Of a stretch of DNA of 44,348 nt, positions 25,601 through 37,611 are shown piece by piece. The notes below the pieces were generated by a model. That model searched no databases and was not told where the DNA came from. It saw only the letters and a program-made list of their open reading frames with translations. The position numbers and the translations under genes were made by a program. Source of the stretch: Saccoglossus kowalevskii (Eukaryota; Hemichordata; Enteropneusta; Harrimaniidae). Location: positions 115,992-160,339 of the forward strand of contig NW_003151793.1 of NCBI RefSeq assembly GCF_000003605.2. The letters are read 5' to 3'. Within the stretch, counting starts at the first letter, position 1. Every line of letters starts with the position of its first letter.

Positions 25601-28178
25601 AATTGACATTTAATCATTTTTTTAATTCTATCATAGCCATACCATATATCCCGGTGGACATAAGCCAACAAACTATGAGAGATGGATTGACTCGTCAGAA
25701 GAATACAGGGTTAGTAATCATTTGTAAGCATTTTACCGTTATTGTCACCATTTGTCTCAGTTCGCTGCCTTATCACTCATGGCAAAGAAATCAACTATAT
25801 ATATGCTGCCTCATCATTCATGAAAATGAAATCAACAATATATATGCTGTCACATCACTCATAACAAAGAAATCAACATCCAGTATGTATGTCAATATAC
25901 TTGAATATATTGCCCTTGTCGTATGACGTTCACCGTTGAATACAATATCCACTGACCTCCACCAGTGTACTAGCCATATATTATACCTCATATTAAACAC
26001 AAATATCACTTCCTTGATATCATATCTAGGTCAGATGGAATAGGGGTTATGAACCTTACCTGGTGCTTAAACGAAAACATTCACCAGAATTTCCAAAAAT
26101 ATTTTCTGGACGTGGATATAACAAGGGATCGCATGTCATGAGATTGGTAGCGCAGGGGTAAGTTTTTAAATATGGATACAATTTCCTATTTCGGTTCTAT
26201 GTATACATTTATGTAAAAAACATATTATCAGTATTCTAAAACCCATCATAACACACTGTGTCAAACATACAATACGGCGAATAAAAGTTAGAATTAACAG
26301 TCACTCGCCGGGTGCAATGCAAATTACTCTCACAACTCGGTCTGTCAAATACATGTAGGTTGGTTAATATTATAGTTATATTTCTAGTAATTAACCACTT
26401 TCACTTTCTAGTAAGTAATTGTACTTCACATTGTACTTCAATGACTGACTGAAAGTGCCATTATATTAATATTTAGTCGAAGTCTAGTATAGAATGCGCC
26501 ATCTAAAACATGGACACTTATGTATCTGCCTGAGACTGGTATTCCCTGTATAATCTAGTTGGCGACTTACAATGAAGCGTCATTAATGGAGCTCTACACA
26601 ATCAGCTGGTTTATATTTTATGCTATTCTCATCGATTCAGATAAATGTCCTCTTCGTCCTATTTTTTAAATATTTATCGAACGAGGAGATATCGCTTCTC
26701 ATTTGCTTCAGCCTGGTACAATAGAGTACCTTTTCGGTGGTTTGTCTTATTACTACCACATCATTCACAGATATTATTGTTGCATCAATATGGCAACATA
26801 TTTCCGTGTCATCATCTCTATAGACACAATGTTCCCACACCGAAATAGGACCAATAAACAATATGAATTTGAGTTCAACTTTTACATATTTTGTATTATT
26901 TCTATAGTCCCATGTTTATACCTGTGTGGTTTATCGACTTAAAAAAAACAAATGGTAGTCTGTTTTACTGTTTATTTTGGCTTTGATTTTGACAACGCGA
27001 TTGCAGTGAGAACGGTTTTCATATGGGGTTCTAGGACTGTACTTTGTCTTTGTAAATACGTTATCATGCTTTTAATTTACATGTGAACCATTATGCAATA
27101 CAATACAACACAATATGATTGTTTATTCTTATATCGTAGTTACGAGCTCGTGGTATCACCTGATACTTTCATGGTTCACATGCCACACTGGGTCAGCGAT
27201 AGTCGACGACTCTACCTCACCAATTTACAATACCAGAGGTAAGCACAGCTCCTCGTACTGGAGGATAGTTTGTAACATATGACTACGCATTGGTATAGAT
27301 GATGTGAATCTCAGAAAACGGTTAAGTTGTCTTTTTAGGTGTTTTGACTATTATGGACAATAATGGTGAACAGAGGGCTGCACTATGTGGTTGTGTATTA
27401 CTTTGAACGAGTTATGTTCTAATTCAACTCCATATCGTATATTATTATACATCTGTCACCGTAACGCCATAAGTTACAGCTTGTCGTAATTGTGTGGTAT
27501 TTTACGGGGTAATTTCATCCTACCATTCCAAATATGGAATGATTACGCGTGTAAGCATCTTTTAATATTAAAAACAAACTTGACTGCCACCAGGGTTTGT
27601 CTGGACTCAACACAAAGAAGTTCGCTGATTCCGTTTTGGATTTTTTGGATTTCGGAATTCCCAACAGGTATCATTGGAAGGAAAAGATGTATAATAATAA
27701 GGTTATTACGAGGATACCTAAAAGTATGCACTCAGACAGTACGCCGTCGCATACTTCTATTGTACTGTCTTTGTGCATACTTGTTTCGAATTATTCGCAT
27801 GCTATTGATATCGCCGAGGTGATGTCAGTGTCAGTTGTACCAAATTATGCATTTTCAGTATAACAATATGTTTATCGGTTATATTTGAACAGTTACTTGT
27901 ACAAAATGTGTTTCCCCATAAATAATTACGTAGTGAAAATAATCCATTCTATTTCCTATATTGTATTGATGTCCAATGCTAATAGGACAGTCACGAGCCC
28001 TAATCGACAAAAAGTGCAGATATTGAAAAGTATTAATTTACAGTTTCATTTCGAACTAACCATCATATTGTCTCATTCTATTTGCAGGTGCCTGAGCTGG
28101 GCTAAAGTTCGTTTTGATCAACAGCTATACTCGAGTCACAACATCACAGAGCGAGATATGAGAAGAGGCGGATTTTAA
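16655..28178 (+). CDS. LARGE-like bifunctional-type glycosyltransferase (GT8-like + GT49-like), 17 exons, copy B
   Basis: Exons: 16655-16739, 17131-17204, 17501-17675, 17871-17944, 18085-18318, 18473-18562, 18743-18934, 20282-20353, 20567-20666, 20837-20967, 23916-24031, 24184-24232, 24407-24516, 25637-25709, 26030-26157, 27140-27238, 28088-28178. All are GT-AG and joined they give 630 residues plus TAA. Residues 8-27 are a signal anchor. P51-C52-E53 opens the GT8-like half. D141-L142-N143 stands where LARGE has DTD. The preceding helix is missing, and the loop before the T-G-x-V-x-L strand is shorter than in LARGE or copy A. DGNLLR is at 288-293. The GT49-like half (about 309-630) has YPVNHLRN (412-419), T-E-I-D-Y (433-437), GHKPTNYERW (508-517), YEPYLVL, FSGRGYNKGSHVMRL (LARGE: FVGFGWNKVAHIMEL) and HMPHW (581-585). 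The GT49 half looks more intact than in copy A. Vertebrate LARGE1 has about 756 residues; the difference includes a shorter stem. Intron 10 is swollen to 2948 bp by a minisatellite; the same intron in copy A is 158 bp. Confidence 0.93.
19256..19709. repeat. 53-bp minisatellite in intron 7 of copy B
   Basis: Units start with 'cgaactacataggtagtcat' at 19256, 19309, 19362, 19415, 19468, 19521 and 19574. A truncated unit follows at about 19621 and a last full unit at 19651. Units are almost identical. Each carries a nested inverted repeat: CGTGAT...ATCACG enclosing TGGG-ATA-CCCA. Confidence 0.95.
21008..23890. repeat. 24-bp minisatellite (about 2.9 kb) in intron 10 of copy B
   Basis: The unit is 'gggcatccattttac' plus 'tttcacata' and repeats roughly 100 times or more, interrupted by an assembly gap. 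The left part mixes 'cacttaggg' and 'cacataggg' forms; after about 21660 'cacataggg' dominates, with 'gcagcc' and 'ttccac' variants towards the right and strong decay after 23700. Because 24 is a multiple of three, long frames open by accident on both strands (minus: MDALCESK repeats; plus: GHPFYFHI repeats). They lack any other coding sign and lie inside a defined intron. Confidence 0.97.
22454..22855. other. assembly gap (402 N) inside the 24-bp minisatellite
   Basis: A run of N flanked on both sides by the same 24-bp repeat. The true array length and copy number are therefore unknown. Confidence 0.99.
25764..25880. repeat. 41-bp tandem repeat, three copies, intron 14 of copy B
   Basis: Copies begin 'gctgccttatcactcat', 'gctgcctcatcattcat' and 'gctgtcacatcactcat' at 25764, 25805 and 25846, exactly 41 bases apart. 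Each continues with 'aaatcaac' and the first two end in 'tatatat'. Confidence 0.85.
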
Positions 28179-28922
28179 GAGATGACCTCGGAAAACAGTT
28201 GCCGATGAACTTAAAACATTTGAATTACCTCATTTGCAATTCTCCATAATGGGGAATCTAATTTATTACAATATTTATATCGAATATGACGTATACTCGA
28301 CTCAGCCTCATGGCACCTTCTTTTGCATAACTTTTCATAATTTTCTATTTTATCAATGCAAATGTCTGTGATTGGTTGGCTGTGCAGAGTGGTACTGTCT
28401 ATATCACATTTTCTACTGTCAATAATTTATTATGAATTCTTAATAAATGAAGCCTAAAAGCGTTGTATAATTTCTTTGGTCAATATTAGTACATTGTCTT
28501 AGTCAGATTTAAGTTCTTCCAACACTTAATTGAACACAATGTCCTAAGAAACGCATGCCACTTATATGCTTACTGATTAATTATTAATTACATTTCACAA
28601 GGCCATTTGGATTTTCTGACATATTCGTAAAATACGTATGGTTATTATACATTTACAACGATAATATGCAGACACGTGAAATGTTAGGAAAATGACTTAG
28701 TTGCGTGAAGAACAATTTATTTTCAAAATAAACTTATTCAATTGTAATATTCTCTTACCAACGTGACAGATGATATGTGTTCCACACCGATGGGGGTCGG
28801 GACATGGAAACAGTAGTGGTAATCAGTGATGGTGTGTCATTCCTTCTCAAAGGTAATAATCCTGACATATAATAATATGACTCGTGAATTATAAATTTGT
28901 CGGTTGAAAATTATACTGTATG
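28179..28922. other. 3' flank of copy B, no further gene seen
   Basis: This contains the 3' UTR of copy B and A+T-rich sequence. I see no other gene. Confidence 0.5.
28442..28447 (+). terminator. polyadenylation signal AATAAA of copy B
   Basis: AATAAA lies 264 bases past the stop codon of the plus-strand LARGE-like gene, a reasonable 3' UTR length. It is followed by a 'ttgtataatttctttgg' T/G-rich stretch as expected downstream of a cleavage site. Confidence 0.5.
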
Positions 28923-28995
28923 GCCTCCTTAGCTCAGTGGTTAGAGCACTGGTCTTGTAAACCATGGGTCGTGAGTTCGAATCTCACAGGGGTTT
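28923..28995 (+). tRNA. tRNA-Thr (anticodon TGT), slightly degenerate
   Basis: A 73-base cloverleaf. The D stem GCTC/GAGC is at 28932 onward, the anticodon TGT at 28956-28958 sits in loop CTTGTAA, and the T arm is GTGAG-TTCGAAT-CTCAC. A-box TAGCTCAGTGG and B-box GTTCGAATC are intact. Two stem defects show: C27 opposite U43 in the anticodon stem and C2 opposite U71 in the acceptor stem, with a terminal G-U pair. It may be a weak functional gene or a recently decayed pseudogene. No SINE-like tail follows. Confidence 0.75.
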
Positions 28996-30514
28996 TGCTC
29001 ATTTGCAACACATTTTTATATCAATAACTATGTTTCATGTGGTTTGAATGACTTATATGTACCATTAATCCAAAATGCACATGTATTGCATTCTGTTATT
29101 TAACTAAACAATTATGATATTGCGTTCAGAATCAATATGTTATACAATCTGGTCTGTCTATACAATAGGTGTCAAACAAATACTTTTATCTCGTAACATA
29201 TATAATACACATTTATCCGCGAGCGAATATCCCATATATCATAAAAATAATAAATACTTGTAGAATTCCCGGCTTTGTTAATGTTACATCTCTCGTGCAA
29301 TTTACGTTTTGATTGTTTCTCTGAAACAGTTAAAAACAGAAGATTTGGAAGCGGAGAAATGAGTTTAATTGTTTATTTTACCCGGATGAGATGTCGTCAG
29401 AGACCAGCAGTAGTTATAATTGCGTCAGATGTGTAGTCAGGATTTTTGTAACAAAGTGGTTGACATCTCACTGGTATTGTCCTCTTTATAATGTTATATT
29501 TCACCCCCATTTGTATCGGCAGAATCCTGAACAAGAAGGTGGGCAAACTAAACATACACAACCCCAGTCCAACTTCAAGCCCCACCGTCTCGTATACCAG
29601 CCTATTATTATGTGATTAGTGAATAATCTTGAACCCAGAACGCGTCTCCTGTTCTGTAAGCCCTCAGACCAAGTGTAGATTTCATTAGCCTAAAATTAAA
29701 ATACGATTGAAAAGGAAATTATCCCCATCTTTATCAAGGCCGCCACTATTTTGGCATGATCAAAAATATTAATGGATTAATTCAATGGATATATGTGATG
29801 GGACCATTATAGACATAAAACAGTCATACAATAGATTTTTTACAGCTGGCTGCATTTGTTTTTATTGCGTTTGAATCAATGAATCGATCGATCGAATCAA
29901 TCAATGACCAAAGCTATTTCAAAGTTCACTTCATCACCAACAGACTTCGTATATTTTTGCCAATATTTCAACCACTATGACGTCGGAATACAAAATACTA
30001 ATTTTAGCTTGGAAAGCTGTTCATAAAATACAATTAACTAATATTACTATCAACACTAGTGGAGCCCATTACCGCATATTACTGCTACTAGCGATTGAAA
30101 AGTACAACACACGATAGAATCAAACGAAGTTATAGAAATAATTAAAACTGATACATTGCAATACGTGGAATGAAATTCAAGCAGATAACTTCACTTATGT
30201 ATTCTAAAAATGAGTACAATTGTCAATATGTTTGATGTTCGTGTTTGTTAATTTGAATGACAAATAACGTATTTAGTTGGACAAATGTGAGACTTTCTTC
30301 ATTCAATGTACAGTACAGATATTATAAAGGTACACATCCTTTGAACACAGTTCAGCTAATATATTCTTGAAATTTCGTCTTTACAGCATGAAAGCATAAT
30401 AAATGTGATTTATAACAAAAAATTATAGCGACAAATTGTAAATGTATATATTTACTAGCACGCGATAGCGAAGTCGTTTAACCTCGCTTTCAAGTGTCTT
30501 TCTGACGTCATACA
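28996..30514. other. intergenic stretch between tRNA and peptide gene, no gene seen
   Basis: A 74-codon frame at 29391-29615 has no recognisable features. The 3' UTR of the peptide gene to the right should end here, but no canonical AATAAA on the minus strand was found close to the stop. A full CRE lies at 30503-30510. Confidence 0.4.
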
Positions 30515-31742
30515 TTAGCCTCGATTTGATGTTCTACGTTTTCTTTGGCAGATAAATCCTTTGCCTGGGAATCGTCGACAAACTCGTTGCCAATGGCTAC
30601 CACAGATACCACTACATACGCCAGGATTACGTGGGTTACACGGTTTACCGATAATGAAACTGTCAGACTGTTCACTCAACGAGCAATCCATCTAAGAACA
30701 AAAACATACAACATACAACTGCAATAACGCGGACAATAAATGATGTGAAAAGGGTAAGGGTATTGAACAAATTTGTAGTGTCCGTGTAATTCACCTTGCA
30801 GCAAATCGTAGAATGTAAACAGTTCGAACAACATCTCTAGCTATTATCGCATACATAGACCATGTGATCTGATATTTCTGTTTCTGACGGATTTAAACAG
30901 GTGGAAAATACGTCAACAGTATGGACCTGTACATATTTTGAAACCAGTAACATTATATATATTTACGCATACTATAACAATTTTACCCAAAATTACTAAA
31001 CATTTACACTTGCACGTTTTCTGATTTTAAATGTACACTCCATATACATGTATACTGTAGCAATCTCAACTTTACGTGAAATATATATATATAATACCCT
31101 ATTGTGTGAGTTTAAAAGCGTGGTTCCCGACGTTTGCAACATCGGAATTCTCACTGTGTATGTTTACGTCTAACTAACAGTATCGACTGAATTACAGGGT
31201 AATCACACACGAGACAGTTATAAAATAAATTGAAAACCACAGAAAATGATTATTAGTACAAGTCACGAACGTTATTTGTTTTCTACTTTATATGTTATGT
31301 CCGAATTAGCTATGGAATAATCATTCTTACTTAGCAAGTAACGACCTGTTGTGATAGAGTTTACAGGTATTTATTACAGTAAAACATGTCGGTGAAATCC
31401 CACCGCTGCCACTATGTGTTGGCATAGTGAAATGCTCCTTGTTATTTTTTTCTATCTAATTTTTAAAAAAGAAGAAACTTCCCTTTCTTAAGTTCCATCA
31501 TGTAGCATTTCTCAAGACATCACTTAACATTAAAAAAGCGTACTTACCCAACTGTCATCTGGATTGATAAGGAAAGGCTTTTTTTCCATTTCATTTTTTT
31601 CCACATCATTTTTTTCTTCGTAATCAGGTGCATGTACTGTCTCCATATTAATATCTTCATCATGTCTAATTACTGTTCCAGACACAAAGCCAATTAATAT
31701 ATAAATCATTATCGATAACATACGTGTACGGTTGAAAAACAT
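30515..31742 (-). CDS. two-exon precursor of a secreted, basic six-cysteine peptide (123 aa)
   Basis: Exon 1 (31742-31548, 65 codons) ends at a perfect GTAAGT donor in phase 0. Exon 2 (30691-30515, 58 codons plus TAA) follows a T-rich 'tttttgttcttag' acceptor, and the frame joins exactly. Residues about 8-22 are a hydrophobic signal peptide. Residues 26-63 are a prosegment with 13 acidic residues. A Lys-Lys pair at 54-55 is a plausible convertase site. The C-terminal part has cysteines at 68, 83, 91, 95, 103 and 113 (C-x14-C-x7-C-x3-C-x7-C-x9-C). From residue 81 on it has 11 Lys/Arg and no acidic residue. Acidic pro-part plus basic cysteine-rich mature peptide is the usual plan of antimicrobial peptides and some secreted effector or signalling peptides. 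I recognise no known cysteine framework, so function stays open. No expression evidence is available from sequence alone. Confidence 0.72.
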
Positions 31743-31803
31743 ATCGATGTCTTGGAATACACGCGAGTTTGTATTACTTGTGTTAGCCTAAGGAAGTTAC
31801 TGA

Positions 31804-31815
31804 TATATATATATA
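31804..31815 (-). promoter_or_regulatory. TATA element upstream of the cysteine-rich peptide gene
   Basis: A TATATATATATA run lies about 62 bases upstream of the ATG at 31742 on the same strand. This would place transcription start about 30 bases downstream of it and leave a 5' UTR of about 30 bases. A simple TA repeat by chance is the alternative. Confidence 0.45.
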
Positions 31816-31829
31816 CTATTCTTCGTCTG

Positions 31830-34800
31830 CTAGAGCGTTGAGTCAGTGTTGTAGATGAGTCATGCAGAACAGATTATTTGAAAACCCGAACTGTTAGCTC
31901 GTAAACGTAGTTGTGTGGAAACCTTAAGTGCTAAACTGAATATCTCTTCGACAGGGAACTGTGAAATGTGTGAAACGTTGGGGTATATGTACGTGCGTCT
32001 TGATTGTAAACTAAACAGAAAGTTGAGTTGAATATGAATTAAACTAACAACCCTTGATCTAATATGCCATATATGGAAGTAATTGTCACGTGTTAGATTA
32101 TCAGACTTTTGTTACTATGAGTGAGCGACACACTATGTGGGTGTCTTTATTTTGACAACTTCTCTCTTAACAACATAACACAATCACTTAAAATAAATAC
32201 AAATTCATTATCACTCAACATTCAGTAAGAACAATTATAAACTTCTAATACCACATTATTTACAAGTAAAACTTCCTACTAAGTGGTAGTGTGCAAAGAA
32301 CCACATGTGTTTGTAACGATTCACCAATATCGAAATATAGACCAATTACAAGAATGTTCGCTCTTCCAATTAAAATCTTTTCATTCCGATGTGTTTGCTT
32401 ATGTATCTACGTAAAAGCTTTCGTCATACCTATCGTCGATTAAAACTGGATCAATATCGTAGGCGGAATTAACCCAATATTGCATGTACAATTGGTCTCA
32501 CGGAGAGCACATTCAGTTGAGAAAGCATTTCCTAATGGTGGTATTTTTCTGCACTCAATAATCTTTGAGTGGGTCAATTTAAATGTGTACAGTGCATATT
32601 ACTGTCTACATTGGCACACGTGTACAATCTTTCATTTACAAATTGCATAGTTGGTAGATTATTTTAAAGCTAAGATTGTACAGTATTTGATTGCGATGGT
32701 GTGTCAGAAATAATAGTCCCCGGTACGTAATGATGTGTATTTCATGTTTTTGCAGAGAAGTATTTTAAAATGCTGGGAGGGAAAGTTTTTAAAAATCGGG
32801 AGGGCAAAAACGATGATATTAACAAATGTAATGTTGATTAACGAATTGTTGCACAATACAAATGTTACTCCAGCATTTGGTTGCATGGGAGTGCAGTGTA
32901 TTAATACTATTATGATGATGGTAGAATTGCGTGTTGCTTTGGCTTTTAATTTGTTCAATTCATTTCGATTTTAAATCTCAGGTAAACTCTAAAGTAACAA
33001 ACAATTGATGAAGTCGCCAAATGATACCTGGAACGATCCTTAAGTTGTACAACTATATGTATTGATGAATCCATTCTAGATTCTTCTCTGTCGTGTCTGC
33101 ATATTACATATGATGTGATACACACTGTTTATTAATGTATTAATGAATGCTTTAAATGCTTACTGAATTTGAATTGTATTTATTTTTCATATTGTCAGAG
33201 AGGGTTAAAATTTCACCCGAATTTACCAATCCAGTAAATTGTTATTAGCCTAGAACTGGTAAACTCGGATACCCGACATGAAAACCATTGCGGATGTGAC
33301 CGGTGTGATTATTCTCAGAGCAAATCAATGTTAAATGTGCATGTGTTTCTGATTTGTGGTAACAAGCTTATAGGTTAATCTCACAGTGACTTAGAAAAGA
33401 CAAGTACTTCTAAACGGGATATTTTGGAATTGTTAACACTTCACACTACTCACGAGCAACACGTATATGGTCATGTCTATTCAGAAACAGGATATGCATA
33501 TCGACCTCGGTCAACACAAATGTAGCTAAAGTTGCATTGCTGTATTAGTAGTCGATAATAAGATGCAGTTTTGATTGTTGAAATTGTGGCTAGTTTAAAG
33601 ATATTTTTATAAATTTTTCAAATGGTTGACTTGGTAAAGTGTATTGGCATAATCGGTAATGGTTCACAATTTATCTATTGTTCTGGTGACTATAGCAATA
33701 GACATGTTATAAGTTGGAGTAACCAGAATATCCTGATTGTACAACCCTAGTACTATGAACGCCATGGTTGCGTTAGTACTCATCAAGAAACATCTCGTGT
33801 CATTTCAAATGTGATAATATTACCCCTCCAAATCAATCGTTTGACCCCATCCCTTCCCATGATTTCACCGCTCTTCTACATAAAAAAGGAATTGATTCCA
33901 AGGAACATATACCACCTATAACCGAAGGCAATACAACTAAAATCCAGGATCGCCCACACCAGACCTCGTCAACGCAATGTCAATAAAATAATTAGTTACG
34001 AAACGCGCGTATGACGTCATTTTCGCGAAACTATTTTATACGCATATAACCCCTGGTACTGGAAGTGTATTCAGCAATCGTTTTTATTTGAGGCATAAAA
34101 TAAACGCTGGAAGGAATTGTGGCGACGGCTTCACCTTTGTCGCTAAGAACGACATATGCAAACACTGTAATGTGTGAGATATGTCACGTACGCAAGGCAA
34201 TACTAAACAGCTTCACACAAAACACGTAAAATTGATTGGTAATAACAACAATTTAATTGATTACCCGCAAGCATATATACATATCCCAAAGATATGTACT
34301 ATGGCAAATGCTTGCTTTGATTGTAGCATATAAATAAGTTATTCAATTGAGAGAATGGGAAAATGCGTCTTGGTGTCTTGGATCTCACAGTACGTAGTAC
34401 AGCGCCTAGAATAAAAGTTGTTAGATACCTGGCAATTGGTCGCCTAAATACTGCGCGGAGATGGGCCACATTGTTGTATTAACTGTCTAGAAAAGGTCAA
34501 CGATATTAGTGGATATATTCGTGTAAAGCGTAATTTCGATAGATAGTTCAGGTTAGTTTTTAAATTGTAGACATCAAACTATAAAATTGTCTACTATTTC
34601 ATGGATGTGAATGTGTTTTCAATATTTGGCGAGTCTCAGAATGTAATTTTCTCTATACGTGCGAGCGCTCAGTGTGCGTTTCGTGCAATACAGGCGATAA
34701 ATTTAGTCACATTTGTAAAGCATTACAATAAAGGAAGCAATAGTTTACATTGACATTTACAGGATCGAGAAGGAAAGCACGTTTACCATCTACCTAGAAT

Positions 34801-35690
34801 AGTTAAAACTAAACGGACCATGTCTGATTCAAGCGTCCAAGTGATTGAACCATACAATTCCATACAAGTATACCAAGAATCGCTTGTTGCAAGTGACGCA
34901 GTATTATACTGTCTATCCGTGAAGCTAAAAATCTGTGCGGAATTCCAATGCCTCAAATACAATACAATCATAAAAATGTCAACATGCATTCATATAAAGT
35001 TAACACTCTACTTAGATCAGTGAATTAGTACATAAATGTAGTACAATAATTATATTTACGACATTGTCAGAACATCATCTAACCTGTATATATAATCAGG
35101 TATTACTTTCAGCATATAAATAATTACAAACATAGAGTTAACACTGACCATTTACGAGAATTCAGTGTCGCGTTCCTCGTTATATTTTCCATTTTACGGT
35201 CAATGTTATTTCCTGTAGTCTATTGAGGAGCATTCACCAACAGTCGACGAACAGACAATGTAATAAATCGAAGAATTACGATAGTTTTATCATATGAGGT
35301 AGCTTCCTTTTCTTCCTCGTATAGAAATGTAAGTTACCATTCTCTTTAAATTTGAAATTAAATGTTAGCTTTTATAATATAATATACCTAATACTACTGA
35401 ATATGGAATGTTTACAGGTACTACTTTTTGCACTTAATCTTTTGACTGAAATGCACCATATATTACAAAGTGACAAGGAAGCAATGCTGGCCGTACATAT
35501 TGGGCATTTTATAAGTTTTGGATCCATGTAATCATGTATTACTTTTTATACGGTAACACTGATGTTTAGTTTTTACTGCTAGTCAAATACCAAGTCATCG
35601 GTTAATTTATTACCAAGTCTTACAATTGCGGCGCCTCAATGCTGTTTCGGTTTTTGTATCACTTGCATCTTTTGACAAAATCCAACCACA
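31830..35690. other. gene-poor intergenic region
   Basis: No gene supported. A full CRE at 34012-34019 precedes 'ctattttatacgcatata', a weak promoter-like arrangement without a recognisable downstream gene. A 3'-splice-like 'ttgacatttacag' at about 34763 opens a frame to 35023 with no known domain; it is too weak to call. Confidence 0.4.
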
Positions 35691-35699
35691 AACAAGAAA

Positions 35700-37060
35700 A
35701 AATAACAAGCGTAAAACAAATAAAAAGTAATGGTTTAACCAAGACTGTAGGTTCCTTAAACACCGTTTAAAAATAATTCAAAAAATTCATCGGAAAAGTT
35801 AAAAAAGTAAAACTGGTATATTGAATCAAAAAAGAACAACATTCGTAGATGACAATCGCATTATCTACAAAACACATTTTCAGTTTTAAAAAGGTTGTTG
35901 AACAACCGACAACTCATTAATCTTGCATTGAAAACAATAATTAATCTGTATCACAATGATATTACGAAGGACAAAATAAACGATATAAACAAAACAAGGT
36001 CAAGAATAACAAAAAAAAATATATGCATATTTTGCGGATCTGAGAAAAGCTTTCGACAGTGTCTGGCACGAAGGCATGTTTTTGAAATTATTAAAATATG
36101 GGATTACGGGTGTATATCACAATAAAGGTATTACAGCAAGGTGAAATATAAAGTCAAGGTCAATATTAACAGACTCATTTATTTCAAACACTGGGGTAAA
36201 ACAAGGTCGTAACATTTATGCCAAATAGTCGCGACTCGCATACTTGCAGTCCCCCACGACCAAATAATTGTAAAGTCAGTTGCCTTCTATAGGCAAACGA
36301 CATTGTAATTCTGCCTGAAAATTAAGATTACAGAAATGTCTAGGTCATCTATATTTTTCATCATATTTTTCTATGAAGGTAAAGAAATAAATGTAACCGG
36401 GCACTTCAATTATTTGGGAATTGCTCCTTATAAAGCATAAATGGCAAATATTCAAAAAACAAAGGGTATTCAGAAATAACAAGTTAGCGATAAAATCTAA
36501 TCTACATTTTATGTAAAAAATGTTGCCCGTCTTTGATAAATTAATCAGACTAATACTAGTATACGACAGTGATATTTGTGGTGCGGTTGTCTTACAAATT
36601 TGTCATAGGAGATGTTCATTTACACTTTTTACGATTCATTATAGATGTAAGCCCCCCCCCCCTCAATGGGAAAATTTCGAGAATTGGCTCAATTTCAAGT
36701 AGATGTATTTATCAAAAGACAAAATATTAAATACTATAACAGAGTAATGAACATATCAAAAACAATTATTAAATAAACCAAAAAGTTGTTTGGTATTGCA
36801 CAATAACTTAGATAGGATTTAATAAAACACAATTAATCATAAGAGATATCATAATTACAATTCACTAAACAATTAACAGAAAAAGTCGAACAAATATTCA
36901 TCCTTCATTGGAACAAAGAGATAAATGTAGATATCACCAAAAATAACAAGACAGGGAAAAACAAACCGAGAATATACAGAGATTTCAATAAAATTACCAA
37001 CAGCAAAAAAAAAAAAGAATCTTTGCTCAAATAATTTGATGAAGTGGACGACGAAACCCA
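35700..37060 (+). mobile_element. decayed non-LTR retrotransposon (LINE) fragment, reverse transcriptase and 3' part
   Basis: Translating in shifting frames gives ordered LINE landmarks: WFNQDC (near 35731), DLRKAFDSVWHEG of the reverse transcriptase palm (about 36037-36075), GVKQG (about 36193-36207), a YADD-box relic reading ANDIVILPEN (about 36293-36322), YLGI near 36410, FDKLIRLILVYDS (about 36530-36570) and HWNKEIN (about 36914). Stops and frameshifts break it throughout and the YADD box has lost its second residue pattern, so the element is dead. The endonuclease half and both ends are not visible. Confidence 0.78.
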
Positions 37061-37611
37061 TTTTACCACAATGTTGTGAACACTGGCGTTGTGTTCAAGA
37101 AGGTCAGAGTCTTACACGTGGAGGTGCCAGTGTTGTACCCCCAAAAAATACCCCCGCTTCTCTCCTCTCCTGGCAGAGTAAACATGCAATCAGCTAATCG
37201 CTGCAGCCTTCGGCACGATCACGTGATTACCATGGATATGTCTCACGGTTAGCCTGACATGTTTGGAGCCCCGCGGAGGGCAAAACGGTTAAAACCTTGT
37301 GAAGTTGCCACTACTAAATACAATTAATAAACAAACTATTTATATTGATAACAACAACATGTCTTTTTTGCAGTGATCAAAAGAGAAATATGGAGAAGCC
37401 GGAAAACAAATAAGAGATTTGACAAATTTGACAGAAGAGAATAAATGTATAATGATAATAGGCAATAGAAACATTACATTGGCCAAATTTATAACAAACA
37501 AACACAAAAAAAACAACAAAAAAACAACAACAACAACAACATGATATAGCAACACCTCTTATTGGCACAACGTAATCATCACTTTATGTTTGTTTTTCTT
37601 ACCACCGACAG

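Noticed and set aside
30545-30727. Plus-strand 60-codon frame
   Set aside because: It is the shadow of exon 2 of the cysteine-rich peptide gene on the minus strand.
34764-35023. Plus-strand open stretch after a 'tttacag'
   Set aside because: Weak pyrimidine tract, no homology and no partner exon.
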